Shown: positions 7,485 through 17,144 of the stretch, in pieces
Numbering within the stretch: position 1 is the stretch's first letter
Layout: every line of letters starts with the position of its first letter
NCBI RefSeq assembly: GCF_006516955.1
Contig: NZ_VHLG01000003.1
Location: 310,001 to 374,000 of the forward strand
DNA length: 64,000 bases
Direction of reading: 5' to 3'
Source of the DNA: Martelella alba
GTDB lineage: Bacteria > Pseudomonadota > Alphaproteobacteria > Rhizobiales > Rhizobiaceae
Notes under the pieces: generated by a model
Databases searched by the model: none
Told to the model about the DNA's origin: nothing
What the model saw: the letters and a program-made list of their open reading frames with translations, nothing else
Program-made: the position numbers and the translations under genes

Positions 7485-8633
7485 TCAGAAATCGGCTTTG
7501 GCAATGATATCGCGACCGATCGTTTCGATATCGCGTTTGCCGCACAGTGCCATGGTGATATCGAGTTCCTTGCGGATGATCTCCAGCGCCTTGGTGACGC
7601 CGGGCTTGCCCATGGCGCCGAGACCATAAAGGAAGGGGCGGCCGATGAAGACACCCTTAGCACCCAACGCGCGGGCCTTCAGTACGTCCTGGCCGGAGCG
7701 AATACCGCCATCCATATGGATTTCAATCTCGCCGCCGACGGCATCGACAATTTCCGGCAGGACGGAGATCGAGGAACGCGCGCCATCGAGCTGGCGGCCA
7801 CCATGGTTGGAAACGATGATGGCATCGGCACCGGTCTTTGCCGCCATTTTCGCGTCCTCGGCATCGAGAATGCCCTTGAGGATCAGCTTGCCGCCCCAAC
7901 GTTCCTTGATCCAATTGACATCGGCCCAGGAAAGCTTGGGGTCGAACTGTTCCGAGGTCCAGGCGGAGAGCGAGGAAAGATCTGAGACGCCCTTTGCGTG
8001 GCCGGCAATATTGCGGAAGGTCCGGCGTTTGGTCTGGAGCATTTCCAGCGCCCAGAAGGGGCGGGTTCCAACCTGCCAGAGATGCTTCGGCGTGAATTTC
8101 GGCGGCGTTGAAAGGCCGTTCAGAATATCCTTGTGACGCTGGCCGAGGATCTGCAGATCGAGCGTGAGCACGAGCGCGGAACATTTGGCGGCCTTGGCCC
8201 GGTCGATCAGGCTGGCAATGAAGTCGCGGTCCTTCATCACGTAGAGCTGGAACCAGAAGGGCTTTGTCGTGTTTTCCGCCACATCCTCGATCGAGCAGAC
8301 ACTCATGGTCGAAAGAGTGAAGGGAATGCCGAATTCTTCCGCTGCCTGAGCCGCGAGGATTTCGCCATCGGCATGCTGCATGCCGCAAAGCCCGGTCGGA
8401 GCAATGGCAACCGGCATAGACACATTCTCGCCGATCATGGTGGAGGCCAGCGACCGGTTGGTCATGTCCACCAGCACACGCTGGCGCAGCTTGATTTTTG
8501 TAAAATCGCTCTCATTGGCCCGGTAGGTGCTTTCCGTCCAGGCGCCGCTGTCAGCATAATCGAAGAACATTTTCGGCACGCGCCATTTTGCCCGGCGTTT
8601 CAGGTCTGCAATTGTCAGCGGCTCGGAAAACAT
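7485..8633 (-). CDS. lldD: FMN-dependent L-lactate dehydrogenase / alpha-hydroxy acid dehydrogenase
   Basis: The 382-residue product belongs to the FMN-dependent alpha-hydroxy-acid dehydrogenases and is most like quinone-linked L-lactate dehydrogenase, which oxidises L-lactate to pyruvate at the inner membrane. The active-site motif SNHGGRQLDG with its catalytic histidine lies near residue 277, followed by the FMN-phosphate loop DGGIRSGQDV and GRPFLYGL. The ATG at 8633 is preceded by GGAGGAGA; an upstream in-frame extension is not supported. It is downstream of guaD on the same strand but separated by a hairpin, so it may be an independent unit. Glycolate or other hydroxy acids are possible alternative substrates. 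Confidence 0.85.
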   Translation of the reverse strand: MFSEPLTIADLKRRAKWRVPKMFFDYADSGAWTESTYRANESDFTKIKLRQRVLVDMTNRSLASTMIGENVSMPVAIAPTGLCGMQHADGEILAAQAAEEFGIPFTLSTMSVCSIEDVAENTTKPFWFQLYVMKDRDFIASLIDRAKAAKCSALVLTLDLQILGQRHKDILNGLSTPPKFTPKHLWQVGTRPFWALEMLQTKRRTFRNIAGHAKGVSDLSSLSAWTSEQFDPKLSWADVNWIKERWGGKLILKGILDAEDAKMAAKTGADAIIVSNHGGRQLDGARSSISVLPEIVDAVGGEIEIHMDGGIRSGQDVLKARALGAKGVFIGRPFLYGLGAMGKPGVTKALEIIRKELDITMALCGKRDIETIGRDIIAKADF

Positions 8634-8702
8634 GATGATCTCTCCTCCAAGTATAAATAGCCTTATCACATATGGGTGAAAAGATGCCAAGTAGGATCAT
8701 GT

Positions 8703-8728
8703 CCCCAGCCATTCGCAAATGGCCGGGG
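8703..8728 (-). terminator. hairpin downstream of guaD
   Basis: Arms CCCCAGCCATT (8703-8713) and AATGGCCGGGG (8718-8728) pair with one mismatch around a 4-nt loop. It lies just beyond the guaD stop in the - direction. No clear T-tract is visible. Confidence 0.4.
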
Positions 8729-8758
8729 ATTGATATTCGTCATGCGCCCTTCGGATAG

Positions 8759-10069
8759 CTAAAGCAAGGACTTGGCAGGTTCACCAGCAATATAGGTCTC
8801 GGCGATGGCGCGATCATCGCCAAGTGTCTGCAGCAGGAACAGTTCCTCGGCCAGTGTCGAGACAACTTCGTGTTTCAAGGCCATCGCCGGTGTTGCCATG
8901 GCGTCAAGAACCACGAGATCGGCATCAAAACCGGGATCAAGCGCGCCGATCCGGTCCGACAGCGACAGTGCTTCGGCATTGCCGCGGGTCAGGTAATAGA
9001 AGCTGGTCAGCGGGTCGAGCCGCTGTGATCTGAGCTGCTGCACCTTATAGGCCTCGTCCATGGTCTGCAGCATGGAATAGGAGGAACCGCCGCCGACATC
9101 GGTGGCAACGGCGATGCGAAGCGGCTTGACCCGGTCTTCGCATTCGCGGAAGGCAAACAGGCCCGAGCCGAGAAACAGGTTCGAAGTCGGGCAGTGAACC
9201 GCAACCGCGCCGGCTTCCGAGATCGCATCGCGCTCACGTTCGCTCAAGTGAATGGCGTGGCCGAGCAGAGTCTTCTCGCCGAGCAGGCCATAGCGCGCAT
9301 AGATGTCGGTATAATCGACCGCTTCGGGGTAAAGCGAGCAGGCAAAATCAATCTCGGCCAGATTTTCCGAAAGATGGGTCTGGATGTGGAGATGAGGGTG
9401 CTCGGCGGCGAGCGTCTTTGCTGCTTCCATCTGCTCTGGCGTCGAGGTGATGGCAAAGCGCGGCGAAATGACGACATGGTTGCGTCCCTTGCCATGCCAG
9501 TCGGCGATCACTTGTTTCGTCTCGTCATAGCCCTTCTGCGCCGTATCGGTCAGCGCATCCGGCGCATTGCGGTCCATCATCACCTTGCCGCCGAGCGCCA
9601 GAAAACCGCGCTTCTCCGCTTCGGCGAAATAGGCATCGGCGGAGGCCTTGTGGACCGAGCAATAGGCAACCGGCGTTGTCGTGCCATGGCGCACCATCTC
9701 GTCGAAGAAATGCGTGGCGATGCGGGCAGCGTGCCCTTCATTGGCAAAGCGCTGTTCCTCCACGAATGTATAGGTGTTGAGCCATTCCAGAAGATTGGCA
9801 GCGTAGGAGCCGATCACCTGCATCTGCGGGAAATGCAGATGCGCGTCGATGAAACCGGGCATGATCAGATACGGACGGTGATCGATGATCTCCGGATCGC
9901 CGGATGCCTCTTTCCGCACCGTCTCAAAAGGTCCGGCAGCAAGAATACGGCCTCCCTGAATGAGGAGGCCGCCATCTTCTTCGTAGAAATAGGCATCTGT
10001 GTCGGCGAGCGTTTCCGGCCGACGATGGAAGGACAAGAGCCGGCCGCGCAGAAGGCGTGTTTTCGTCAT
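8759..10069 (-). CDS. guaD: guanine deaminase
   Basis: A 436-residue amidohydrolase that matches guanine deaminase, converting guanine to xanthine and ammonia. Metal-binding motifs are visible: PGFIDAHLHFPQ with H77 and H79, QTHLSEN, LLGHAIHLS and ATDVGGGSS. The substrate-loop segment LEWLNTYTFVEEQRF is typical of GuaD rather than of other ATZ/TRZ-type hydrolases. Its start codon overlaps the stop of puuD by four bases (ATGA), so it is translated from the puuD transcript. The pairing with urate oxidase fits purine scavenging. Confidence 0.92.
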   Translation of the reverse strand: MTKTRLLRGRLLSFHRRPETLADTDAYFYEEDGGLLIQGGRILAAGPFETVRKEASGDPEIIDHRPYLIMPGFIDAHLHFPQMQVIGSYAANLLEWLNTYTFVEEQRFANEGHAARIATHFFDEMVRHGTTTPVAYCSVHKASADAYFAEAEKRGFLALGGKVMMDRNAPDALTDTAQKGYDETKQVIADWHGKGRNHVVISPRFAITSTPEQMEAAKTLAAEHPHLHIQTHLSENLAEIDFACSLYPEAVDYTDIYARYGLLGEKTLLGHAIHLSERERDAISEAGAVAVHCPTSNLFLGSGLFAFRECEDRVKPLRIAVATDVGGGSSYSMLQTMDEAYKVQQLRSQRLDPLTSFYYLTRGNAEALSLSDRIGALDPGFDADLVVLDAMATPAMALKHEVVSTLAEELFLLQTLGDDRAIAETYIAGEPAKSLL

Positions 10070-11307
10070 TTGTTTGGTTTCGCTCCGATGCTTGATTGGT
10101 ACCAGGCGACCAGTGTGGCACGCTCTTGTGGCGTCATGTCGGTCACATTGCCTGGAGGCATGGCATGGCTGCGTCCGGCCTGCAAGTAGATCTGGCTGGC
10201 GCGGGCGGCGATCTCCGCATCATTTTCCAACTGAACATTGAGCGGCGGGCGATGAATGCCATCCCAGACCGGCTCGGCCGCATGGCACATGGAGCAGCGC
10301 GACGAGACGATTTCCTTGGCGTCGGCAAAGTGCGGATCGTCCGCGAATTTCTCGAAAGCCGGTGCTACCGCCGTGTTCGGATCTTCCGGCTTCAAGATGC
10401 GCGGCGACGTCGACAGCCACATGATGGTGATGAAGATGATCGCCGTCAGCGCCCAGGTCCAGTTGGGCTGGCCCTTGCGGGCATGCATGGTGTTGAAATA
10501 ATGCCGGATGGTCACGCCCATCAGGAAGACCAGCGAAGCAATCACCCAGTTGAACGAGGTCGCAAAAGCCAGCGGATAGTGGTTCGACAGCATGAAGAAC
10601 AGCACCGGCAGGGTGAGGTAATTATTATGCGTCGAGCGCTGCTTGGCGATCTTGCCATATTTCGGATCGGGCGTGCGCCCTGCGCGCAGGTCGGCAACGA
10701 CGATCTTCTGGTTCGGGATGATGATGAAGAACACATTCGCGGTCATGATGGTCGCGGTGAAGGCGCCCATATGCAGGAATGCGGCCCGGCCGGTGAAGAT
10801 ATGGGTGTAGCCATAGGCCATGCAGATCAGCAGCACATAGAGCAGCAGCATCAGCCCGACCGTATGCTTGCCGATCGGCGATTTGCACAACAGATCATAG
10901 ACCAGCCAGCCGATTGACAGCGAGGCCAGCGAAATCAGGATCGAGACGGGGGCGGAAACATCAAGAGCCTCGCGATTGACGAGGAAAAGATCGGCGCCGC
11001 CATAATAGAGCAGGCAGAGCATCAGGAAGCCCGATACCCAGGTCATGTAGCTTTCCCACTTGAACCAGATCAGGTGGTCAGGCATGTGCTCGGGGGCAAC
11101 GTTATATTTCTGGATATGGTAGAAACCGCCGGCATGGACCTGCCATTCCTCGCCGGAAACACCCGGCGGATGATGCGGGCGTTTTACCAGGCCCAGATCC
11201 AGCGCGATGAAGTAGAAAGACGAGCCGATCCAAGCAATGGCGGTGATGACGTGAAGCCATCGAACCGCAAATTGCGCCCACTCCCCGATGATCGCCAGTT
11301 CAAACAT
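10066..11307 (-). CDS. puuD: membrane-bound urate oxidase with C-terminal cytochrome c domain
   Basis: The 413-residue protein matches PuuD, an integral-membrane urate hydroxylase/oxidase that forms 5-hydroxyisourate. The N-terminal part has many hydrophobic segments starting with WLHVITAIAWIGSSFYFIALDL, and the hydrophilic motif PEHMPDHLIWFKWESYMTWVSG is typical. The C-terminal third is a soluble cytochrome c module with CSMCH at 338-342 and a likely methionine ligand in SHAMPPGN. Family knowledge says such enzymes pass electrons to the respiratory chain instead of making peroxide as soluble uricase does. It is the first gene of a puuD-guaD pair. No soluble uricase is seen in the window, consistent with this being the urate-oxidising step. 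Confidence 0.92.
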   Translation of the reverse strand: MFELAIIGEWAQFAVRWLHVITAIAWIGSSFYFIALDLGLVKRPHHPPGVSGEEWQVHAGGFYHIQKYNVAPEHMPDHLIWFKWESYMTWVSGFLMLCLLYYGGADLFLVNREALDVSAPVSILISLASLSIGWLVYDLLCKSPIGKHTVGLMLLLYVLLICMAYGYTHIFTGRAAFLHMGAFTATIMTANVFFIIIPNQKIVVADLRAGRTPDPKYGKIAKQRSTHNNYLTLPVLFFMLSNHYPLAFATSFNWVIASLVFLMGVTIRHYFNTMHARKGQPNWTWALTAIIFITIMWLSTSPRILKPEDPNTAVAPAFEKFADDPHFADAKEIVSSRCSMCHAAEPVWDGIHRPPLNVQLENDAEIAARASQIYLQAGRSHAMPPGNVTDMTPQERATLVAWYQSSIGAKPNK

Positions 11308-11439
11308 TCAATCGTTCCCCCGAATATGAACTTATTGTGATCTTGCGCAATTTCGCGCGAGAAAAAAAGCTCTGTTTTACGTTGGCGTGCAATTGCCGGG
11401 AGTGGAGCGCGTAAATGCCTTGTCTTCGGGCAGAATGCC

Positions 11440-12246
11440 TCAGGATGCTGCAGAAAAAACGGTCAAAAGTTCAGCTGCCACCATGGCGGCGATAACCTCC
11501 GGCCGCTTGTCCCTGACAACGGCGCCGCCGATTGGCAGCACCAGATTTGCAATAGAAGCGTCGGACAGGCCCGCCTCACGGGCGTGGCTTGCAAAGGTGG
11601 CGCGCTTGGTTTTCGAGCCGACCATGCCGCAATAGGCTAGATCACCGCGTTTGAGGGCTTCAACCGCAATCAGAAAATCCAGCGCATGGTCATGGGTGAG
11701 GATGACAACGGCGCTGCCGGGGGGCAGGGCAGCAATCTCGGCCTCAGGCACGGCAACAAGACGCGGCGTGACTGCATCAGGCAGGCCCTTCAGTGTTTCC
11801 GCACGGGTCTCGACGAGGCGGACATTCATCGGCAGCGGCGCCAGCGCTGTGGCAAGGGCTGCACCGACATGGCCGCCACCGAAAATGGCTACATGCGGAT
11901 TACCGGCGGATTCGGCCCGCGCCTGTGCGGCAAGGCTGTTGATGGCGACTTCGTCGGCCTTAGCAAAGGATAGTGCAATCCGCCCGCCGCAGCACTGACC
12001 AATCTCGGGTCCGAGCGGGATATCGAGCAGGTGCTCGCCATCCGCCCCGCCAAGCAGCCTGCGGGCGTGATTAATGGCGATGAATTCCAGCTGACCGCCG
12101 CCGATCGTGCCGAAAAGCTCCGTTTTTGACACCAGCATATAGGCGCCCTGTTCACGCGGGGAGGAGCCTTTCACACCGGCGATGGTGACCATCACCGCCG
12201 GTGCCTCACGCGCAATCCAGGCCGTAAGGCCATCGACGGTGATCAT
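11440..12246 (-). CDS. xdhC: xanthine dehydrogenase accessory protein XdhC
   Basis: A 268-residue XdhC/CoxI-family protein. It inserts the sulfurated molybdenum cofactor into xanthine dehydrogenase and is not part of the final enzyme. Motifs include the N-terminal VKGSSPREQGAYM and IGGGQLEF, and the Rossmann-type FGGGHVGAALA near the middle, followed by TRAET and LTHDHALDF. It overlaps the end of xdhB by four bases (ATGA), making it the last gene of the xdhA-xdhB-xdhC transcript. Length is normal for the family. Confidence 0.9.
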   Translation of the reverse strand: MITVDGLTAWIAREAPAVMVTIAGVKGSSPREQGAYMLVSKTELFGTIGGGQLEFIAINHARRLLGGADGEHLLDIPLGPEIGQCCGGRIALSFAKADEVAINSLAAQARAESAGNPHVAIFGGGHVGAALATALAPLPMNVRLVETRAETLKGLPDAVTPRLVAVPEAEIAALPPGSAVVILTHDHALDFLIAVEALKRGDLAYCGMVGSKTKRATFASHAREAGLSDASIANLVLPIGGAVVRDKRPEVIAAMVAAELLTVFSAAS

Positions 12247-14600
12247 TGTCCGCTCCGCACCGCCTTCATCCGCTCAACCGCCATCAGCACGCGTTCGGGC
12301 GTTGCCGGGGCATCGAGCCGCGGGCAGACGGAGTAATCCGCCACCGAGGCCACCGCCATATCCAGTGCCTCAAGTGCCGAGATCGCCAGCATGAAGGGCG
12401 GTTCGCCGACGGCCTTGGAGCGGCCGATGGTTTCCTCGATATTGGGCGAGAAATCAGTAAGCGCGACGTTGAAGATCTTCGGCCGGTCGGAGGCCAGCGG
12501 GATCTTGTAGGTGGAGGGCGCATGGGTTCTGAGCCGGCCCTTATTGTCCCACCACAATTCTTCCGTCGTCAGCCAGCCGAGACCCTGGATATAACCGCCT
12601 TCGATCTGGCCGATATCAATCGCCGGATTGAGCGAGCGGCCAACATCGTGAAGGATATCGGCACGCTCCATCAGATATTCGCCGGTCAGCGTGTCGATCG
12701 AGACTTCGGTGCAGGAGGCGCCGTAAGCATAGTAGAAGAACGGGCGGCCGCGACCGGCCGCGCGGTCCCAGTGGATCTTGGGCGTCTTGTAAAAGCCCGC
12801 TGCCGAGAGCTGTACGCGGCCGCCGTAGGCGCGTTTGGCAAGTTCGCCAAAGGGGATTTCCTCATCGCCGATCCTGACCCGGTTGGGCAGAAATTCCACC
12901 TCTTCCGGCTTCACCTTGAAGGTTTCGGCGGCAAAGGCGATCAGCCGGTCCTTGATCTGGGTTGCGGCGTTGAAGGCCGCCGCCCCATTGAGATCGGCGC
13001 CGGACGAGGCTGCCGTCGGTGCGGTGTTGGGCACCTTGCCGGTCGTGGTGGCGGTGATCTTCACCCGCTCCAGATCGATCTGGAACACATCGGCGACCAC
13101 CTGTGCGACCTTGACGTACAGGCCCTGACCCATTTCCGTGCCGCCATGATTGAGCTGCACGGAGCCATCCTGATAGACATGCACCAGCGCGCCGGCCTGA
13201 TTGGATGAGGTCAGCGTGAAGGAAATGCCGAACTTGACCGGGGTGAGGGCAATGCCCTTCTTGATCACCCGGCTCGTCTTGTTGAAGTCGATGATCGCCT
13301 GACGGCGGGCGCGGTAATCGCTCGAGCGTTCCAGCTCCTCGACCAGGCGCAGGATGATGTTGTCCTCCACCGTCTGATAGTATGGCGTCACATCCCGGCC
13401 GGAACCCGGCTGACCGTAGAAATTGGCCTTGCGGATATCGAGTGGATCCTTGCCGAGCGCATAGGCGATTTCTTCCACCAGCCTTTCGCCGAGCACCATG
13501 CCCTGCGGACCGCCAAAGCCGCGATAGGCGGTGTTGGAGCAGGTATGGGTTTTCAGCGGCCGGGAGACCAGATGCACATTTGGCAGGTAATAGGACGAAT
13601 CCGCGTGAAACAGCGAGCGGTCGGTGACCGGGCCTGACAGATCGGCAGAAAAGCCGCAGCGTGCGGCAAAGGTCGCATCCACCGCCTCGATCATGCCGTT
13701 TTCGTCAAAGCCGATATCATAGGATGTCACGAAGTCGTGGCGCTTGCCGGTGATCGCCATGTCTTCATCGCGATCCGGGCGGATCTTGACGGCGCGGTTG
13801 AGCTTTTTGGCGGCGAGCGCTGCAATTGCGGCAAAGGCGTTGCCCTGCGTTTCCTTGCCGCCGAAGCCACCGCCCATGCGGCGCTGGAACACGGTTACGG
13901 CATGGGACGGGATGTGCAGGATATGGCCGACAATATGCTGGATCTCGCTTGGATGCTGGGTTGAGGCCCAGACGGAAACCTCATCGTCTTCGCCGGGGAT
14001 CGCCATGGAGATCTGGCTTTCCAGATAGAAATGCTCCTGACCGCCAATTTCCATTTCCGCCGTGATGCGGTGCTTTGCGCGGGCAAGCGCCTCTTTCACA
14101 TCGCCGCGCTGCAGCGTCATCGGCGTGCAGACATTGGGCGCATCGGCGGCAATCGCATCGCGCACATTGGTCCAGAAGGGCAGATCGCGATAGATGATCT
14201 TCGCCAGCCGCGCTGCCGAACGTGCGAGCGCGCGGGTCTCGGCGACAACCGCAAAGATGATCTGGCTGTGATATTCCACTTTCGTGTCGGCAAACAGCGG
14301 CTCATCGCCGATCCCGGCAGACGAGATATCGTTGACGCCCGGCAGGTCCTTCGCCGTCAGGACACAGACGACACCCGGTGCCTTTTCAACGGCGGCAAGA
14401 TCCATGTCGATGATCTCGGCATGCGGCCGGTCCGAAAGGCCGAGGCCGACATGGAGCAGCCCCTGGGGTTCGGGGATATCGTCGATATATTCGGCGGCGC
14501 CAGCCACATGCTTGTGGGCCGAGTCATGGCGGCGCGGATCATGCATTCCACCGCTGATGCGGGTCTTGCTGACGATCATGTCATTGGCGGACTTGTCCAT
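12243..14600 (-). CDS. xdhB: xanthine dehydrogenase molybdenum-binding subunit
   Basis: The 785-residue large subunit binds the molybdopterin cofactor and oxidises hypoxanthine and xanthine to urate. Recognisable motifs are QHFYLE-like GGQEHFYLE, MGGGFGGKETQG, TAYRGFGGPQG, GGTEMGQGLYVK and, near the C-terminus, KAVGEPPFMLA, which contains the catalytic glutamate. The ATG at 14600 is preceded by GGAGGTG; an in-frame upstream ATG at 14621 would overlap xdhA and is less likely. Only one base separates it from the xdhA stop. Together with xdhA and xdhC it makes a complete bacterial XDH. Confidence 0.93.
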   Translation of the reverse strand: MDKSANDMIVSKTRISGGMHDPRRHDSAHKHVAGAAEYIDDIPEPQGLLHVGLGLSDRPHAEIIDMDLAAVEKAPGVVCVLTAKDLPGVNDISSAGIGDEPLFADTKVEYHSQIIFAVVAETRALARSAARLAKIIYRDLPFWTNVRDAIAADAPNVCTPMTLQRGDVKEALARAKHRITAEMEIGGQEHFYLESQISMAIPGEDDEVSVWASTQHPSEIQHIVGHILHIPSHAVTVFQRRMGGGFGGKETQGNAFAAIAALAAKKLNRAVKIRPDRDEDMAITGKRHDFVTSYDIGFDENGMIEAVDATFAARCGFSADLSGPVTDRSLFHADSSYYLPNVHLVSRPLKTHTCSNTAYRGFGGPQGMVLGERLVEEIAYALGKDPLDIRKANFYGQPGSGRDVTPYYQTVEDNIILRLVEELERSSDYRARRQAIIDFNKTSRVIKKGIALTPVKFGISFTLTSSNQAGALVHVYQDGSVQLNHGGTEMGQGLYVKVAQVVADVFQIDLERVKITATTTGKVPNTAPTAASSGADLNGAAAFNAATQIKDRLIAFAAETFKVKPEEVEFLPNRVRIGDEEIPFGELAKRAYGGRVQLSAAGFYKTPKIHWDRAAGRGRPFFYYAYGASCTEVSIDTLTGEYLMERADILHDVGRSLNPAIDIGQIEGGYIQGLGWLTTEELWWDNKGRLRTHAPSTYKIPLASDRPKIFNVALTDFSPNIEETIGRSKAVGEPPFMLAISALEALDMAVASVADYSVCPRLDAPATPERVLMAVERMKAVRSGQ

Positions 14601-14601
14601 T

Positions 14602-16062
14602 TCACACCTCCGCGGTTTCAAAGCGGACGAGTTCCTGGCGCTCGCCTGTGGTTTCGAGGAAGAAGCGGGTCAGAAGGTTCTTCGCCGTCAGCATCCGATA
14701 GGCCGATGTGGCGCGCCAGTCGGAGAGCGGGGTGAAATCGCTTTCAAAGGCGGCGCGCACGGTCTCGATCACCTCTTCGCTCCATGGCTTGCCTGCAAGG
14801 GCAGCCTCGACATGGCTCGCCCGCTTCGGCGTTCCGGCCATGCCGCCAAAGGCGATGCGGATCTCTTTCACCGTGGCATCCCCGGCAAGGGTGAGGAAGA
14901 AGGCGCCGCAAGCTGCGGAAATATCCTCTTCCCGGCGCTTGGATAGCTTGTAGACGGCGTAATGGCTGCCGGTCGCGGGTTTCGGCACTGTGATGGCTTC
15001 CACAAATTCGCCGGGCGCGCGGTCCTGCTTGCCGTATTCGATGAAGAAATCTTCAAGCGGCAATGTGCGGCGGCCTGCAGTCGATGCCAGCGTCACCGTT
15101 GCACCAAGGGCGATCAGGGCTGGCGGGGTGTCGCCGATCGGCGAACCATTGGCGATATTGCCGCCGATCGTGCCCATATTGCGCACCTGCTGGCCGCCGA
15201 TCCGGTCGATCAGCCTGCCCAGTGCCGGGATTGCTTTCGCCAGAACCGGGAAGGCCTCCGAATAAGTGACGCCAGCGCCGATGGTGATCTCCGTATCGCT
15301 CTCGCTGATGGTCTGCAGCGCCTCGATATGGTTGATGAACACCACCGGGTCGAGCGGCCGCATCTGCTTGGTGACCCAAAGTCCGACATCGGTGGAACCG
15401 GCGACGATGGTGGCCGCCGGCTCACGGGCGAGCACTGCGGCAAGATCGTCCGGCGTAGCGGGAATGATGGCGCGGCTCTTGCCATCGCCGATGGTGATGG
15501 TTTCGTGCTGCTTCAGCGCTTCAAGCGCGGTGATCACGCTGTCACGCTCGCGGGCAATGGCATCGAAAGCCGCGTCCGGGCGGGTGGCGGCGGCGCGCTC
15601 CGCCGCCTTGATGATGGGCTCATAGCCGGTGCAGCGACAGAGATTGCCCTGCAACGCCTTTTCAATCGCCGCCCGCGAGGGGTTTTCGTTTTCCATCCAC
15701 AGCGCATAAAGCGACATGACGATGCCCGGCGTGCAGAAGCCGCATTGGGAACCATGCATGTCAACCATGGCCTGTTGCACGGGATGCAATGTGCCGCCTG
15801 CCGCCAGATGCTCCACCGTCACCACATGGGTGGCGTTGAGCGAGGCGACAAAGCGGATGCAGGAATTGACCGTCTCATAAACCAGCCTGCCGCCCGAAAG
15901 CCTGCCGACAAGCACGGTGCAGGCACCGCAATCACCTTCTGCGCAGCCTTCCTTGGAGCCGGTCAGGCGTTTTTTCAGCCGGAGAAAATCGAGCAGCGTC
16001 TCGGTTGGAGCCAAAGTCTCCAGCGCGATAGCTTCGTCATTGAGTATGAAACGGATCGTCAT
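14602..16062 (-). CDS. xdhA: xanthine dehydrogenase small subunit (2Fe-2S and FAD)
   Basis: A 486-residue protein with an N-terminal ferredoxin domain (cysteines at 40, 45 and 48 in EGCAEGDCGACTV), a second cluster domain (CGFCTPGI and CRCTGYEPI), and an FAD domain with VAGSTDVGLWVTKQ and GTIGGNIANGSPIGD. It carries electrons from the molybdenum site to NAD+. The ATG at 16062 has AGGAAG upstream. It is the first gene of xdhABC. The 32-bp gap to bdhA upstream suggests that bdhA may be transcribed with it. Confidence 0.93.
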   Translation of the reverse strand: MTIRFILNDEAIALETLAPTETLLDFLRLKKRLTGSKEGCAEGDCGACTVLVGRLSGGRLVYETVNSCIRFVASLNATHVVTVEHLAAGGTLHPVQQAMVDMHGSQCGFCTPGIVMSLYALWMENENPSRAAIEKALQGNLCRCTGYEPIIKAAERAAATRPDAAFDAIARERDSVITALEALKQHETITIGDGKSRAIIPATPDDLAAVLAREPAATIVAGSTDVGLWVTKQMRPLDPVVFINHIEALQTISESDTEITIGAGVTYSEAFPVLAKAIPALGRLIDRIGGQQVRNMGTIGGNIANGSPIGDTPPALIALGATVTLASTAGRRTLPLEDFFIEYGKQDRAPGEFVEAITVPKPATGSHYAVYKLSKRREEDISAACGAFFLTLAGDATVKEIRIAFGGMAGTPKRASHVEAALAGKPWSEEVIETVRAAFESDFTPLSDWRATSAYRMLTAKNLLTRFFLETTGERQELVRFETAEV

Positions 16063-16094
16063 CAAAACTTCCTGCTAAAGGGAGGCTGGGCGGC

Positions 16095-16871
16095 CTATTG
16101 GGCCGTCCAGCCTCCGTCGATCGAAATATGTGTACCTGTGATCTGCTTTGCGTCATCGCTGGCGAGAAACAGCGCTGCGGCTGCAATCTCTCCGGTGGTG
16201 ACGAATTCCTTGGTTGGCTGGGCGGCCAGCAGCACATTCTGCTTGACCTCCTCCTCGGTAATGCCGCGCGCCTTTGCCGTATCGGGGATCTGCTTTTCGA
16301 CCAGCGGCGTCAGCACATAGCCGGGGCAGATCGAATTGCAGGTGATGCCGAAGGTTGCCAGTTCCAGCGCCACCGTCTTGCTCAGCCCCATCACGCCATG
16401 CTTGGCGGCGACATAGGCCGATTTGAACGGCGAGGCGACAAGGCCGTGGGCGGAAACGAGATTGATGATCCGCCCCTTGCCGGCCTTCTTCATGATCGGC
16501 ACGGCGTGATGGATCGTGTGGAAGGCACTCGACAGGTTGATGGCAATGATCTGATCCCATTTTTCCGTCGGGAAATCCTCAACCGGGCTGACAAACTGAA
16601 TGCCGGCATTATTGACCAGCACATCAAGGCCGCCGAAGGTGCGCTCCGCTGTTGCGATCAGGTCGGCAATCTCTTCCGGCTTGGTCATGTCGGCCGGATG
16701 GTAGATCACTGCGCCATCGCCGAGACTGCCGATGCGGGCAACTGCCTGATTGATATCCTCCTCCTTACCAAAGCCGTTCAGAACAATATTGTCACCAGCC
16801 TTGGCAAAGCCTTCGGCGATGCCCAGCCCGATGCCGCTTGTCGAACCCGTAATTACTACACTGCGTGCCAT
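16095..16871 (-). CDS. bdhA: 3-hydroxybutyrate dehydrogenase
   Basis: A 258-residue short-chain dehydrogenase that closely fits D-3-hydroxybutyrate dehydrogenase of rhizobia. The cofactor loop TGSTSGIG is at 8-15, NNAG at 87-90, and the catalytic residues are S140, Y153 and K157 (YVAAK). The C-terminal half contains GITCNSICPGYVLTPLVEKQIPDTA, typical of this enzyme. It oxidises 3-hydroxybutyrate to acetoacetate with NAD+, releasing carbon from stored polyhydroxybutyrate. In rhizobia bdhA is known next to xdhA, the arrangement seen here (gap 32 bp). Confidence 0.9.
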   Translation of the reverse strand: MARSVVITGSTSGIGLGIAEGFAKAGDNIVLNGFGKEEDINQAVARIGSLGDGAVIYHPADMTKPEEIADLIATAERTFGGLDVLVNNAGIQFVSPVEDFPTEKWDQIIAINLSSAFHTIHHAVPIMKKAGKGRIINLVSAHGLVASPFKSAYVAAKHGVMGLSKTVALELATFGITCNSICPGYVLTPLVEKQIPDTAKARGITEEEVKQNVLLAAQPTKEFVTTGEIAAAALFLASDDAKQITGTHISIDGGWTAQ

Positions 16872-17144
16872 TCAGAATGTCTCCTCAATCCATTCCCCGC
16901 TCTGCTATGGCAGGGCGTATCCCTTCCACGTTAAGCGTATTGCGCGGCGCTTTCAATCTGCGATGCGTCAAGCGCAGGCCAAGTTTCAAGCGTTATTTTG
17001 CTGGCAGTGCGCGCGCTTTTTGGCATCGCAGCTGCTCGTCTGCGTGAAAACAGTGTTCACCGATTGGTGCTTTTCAGCCTCTTCTCTTCTGTCAGTCGTG
17101 AACGATATTGTGGTGCAAAAGAAACAATATTCTTCGGAGCCAGC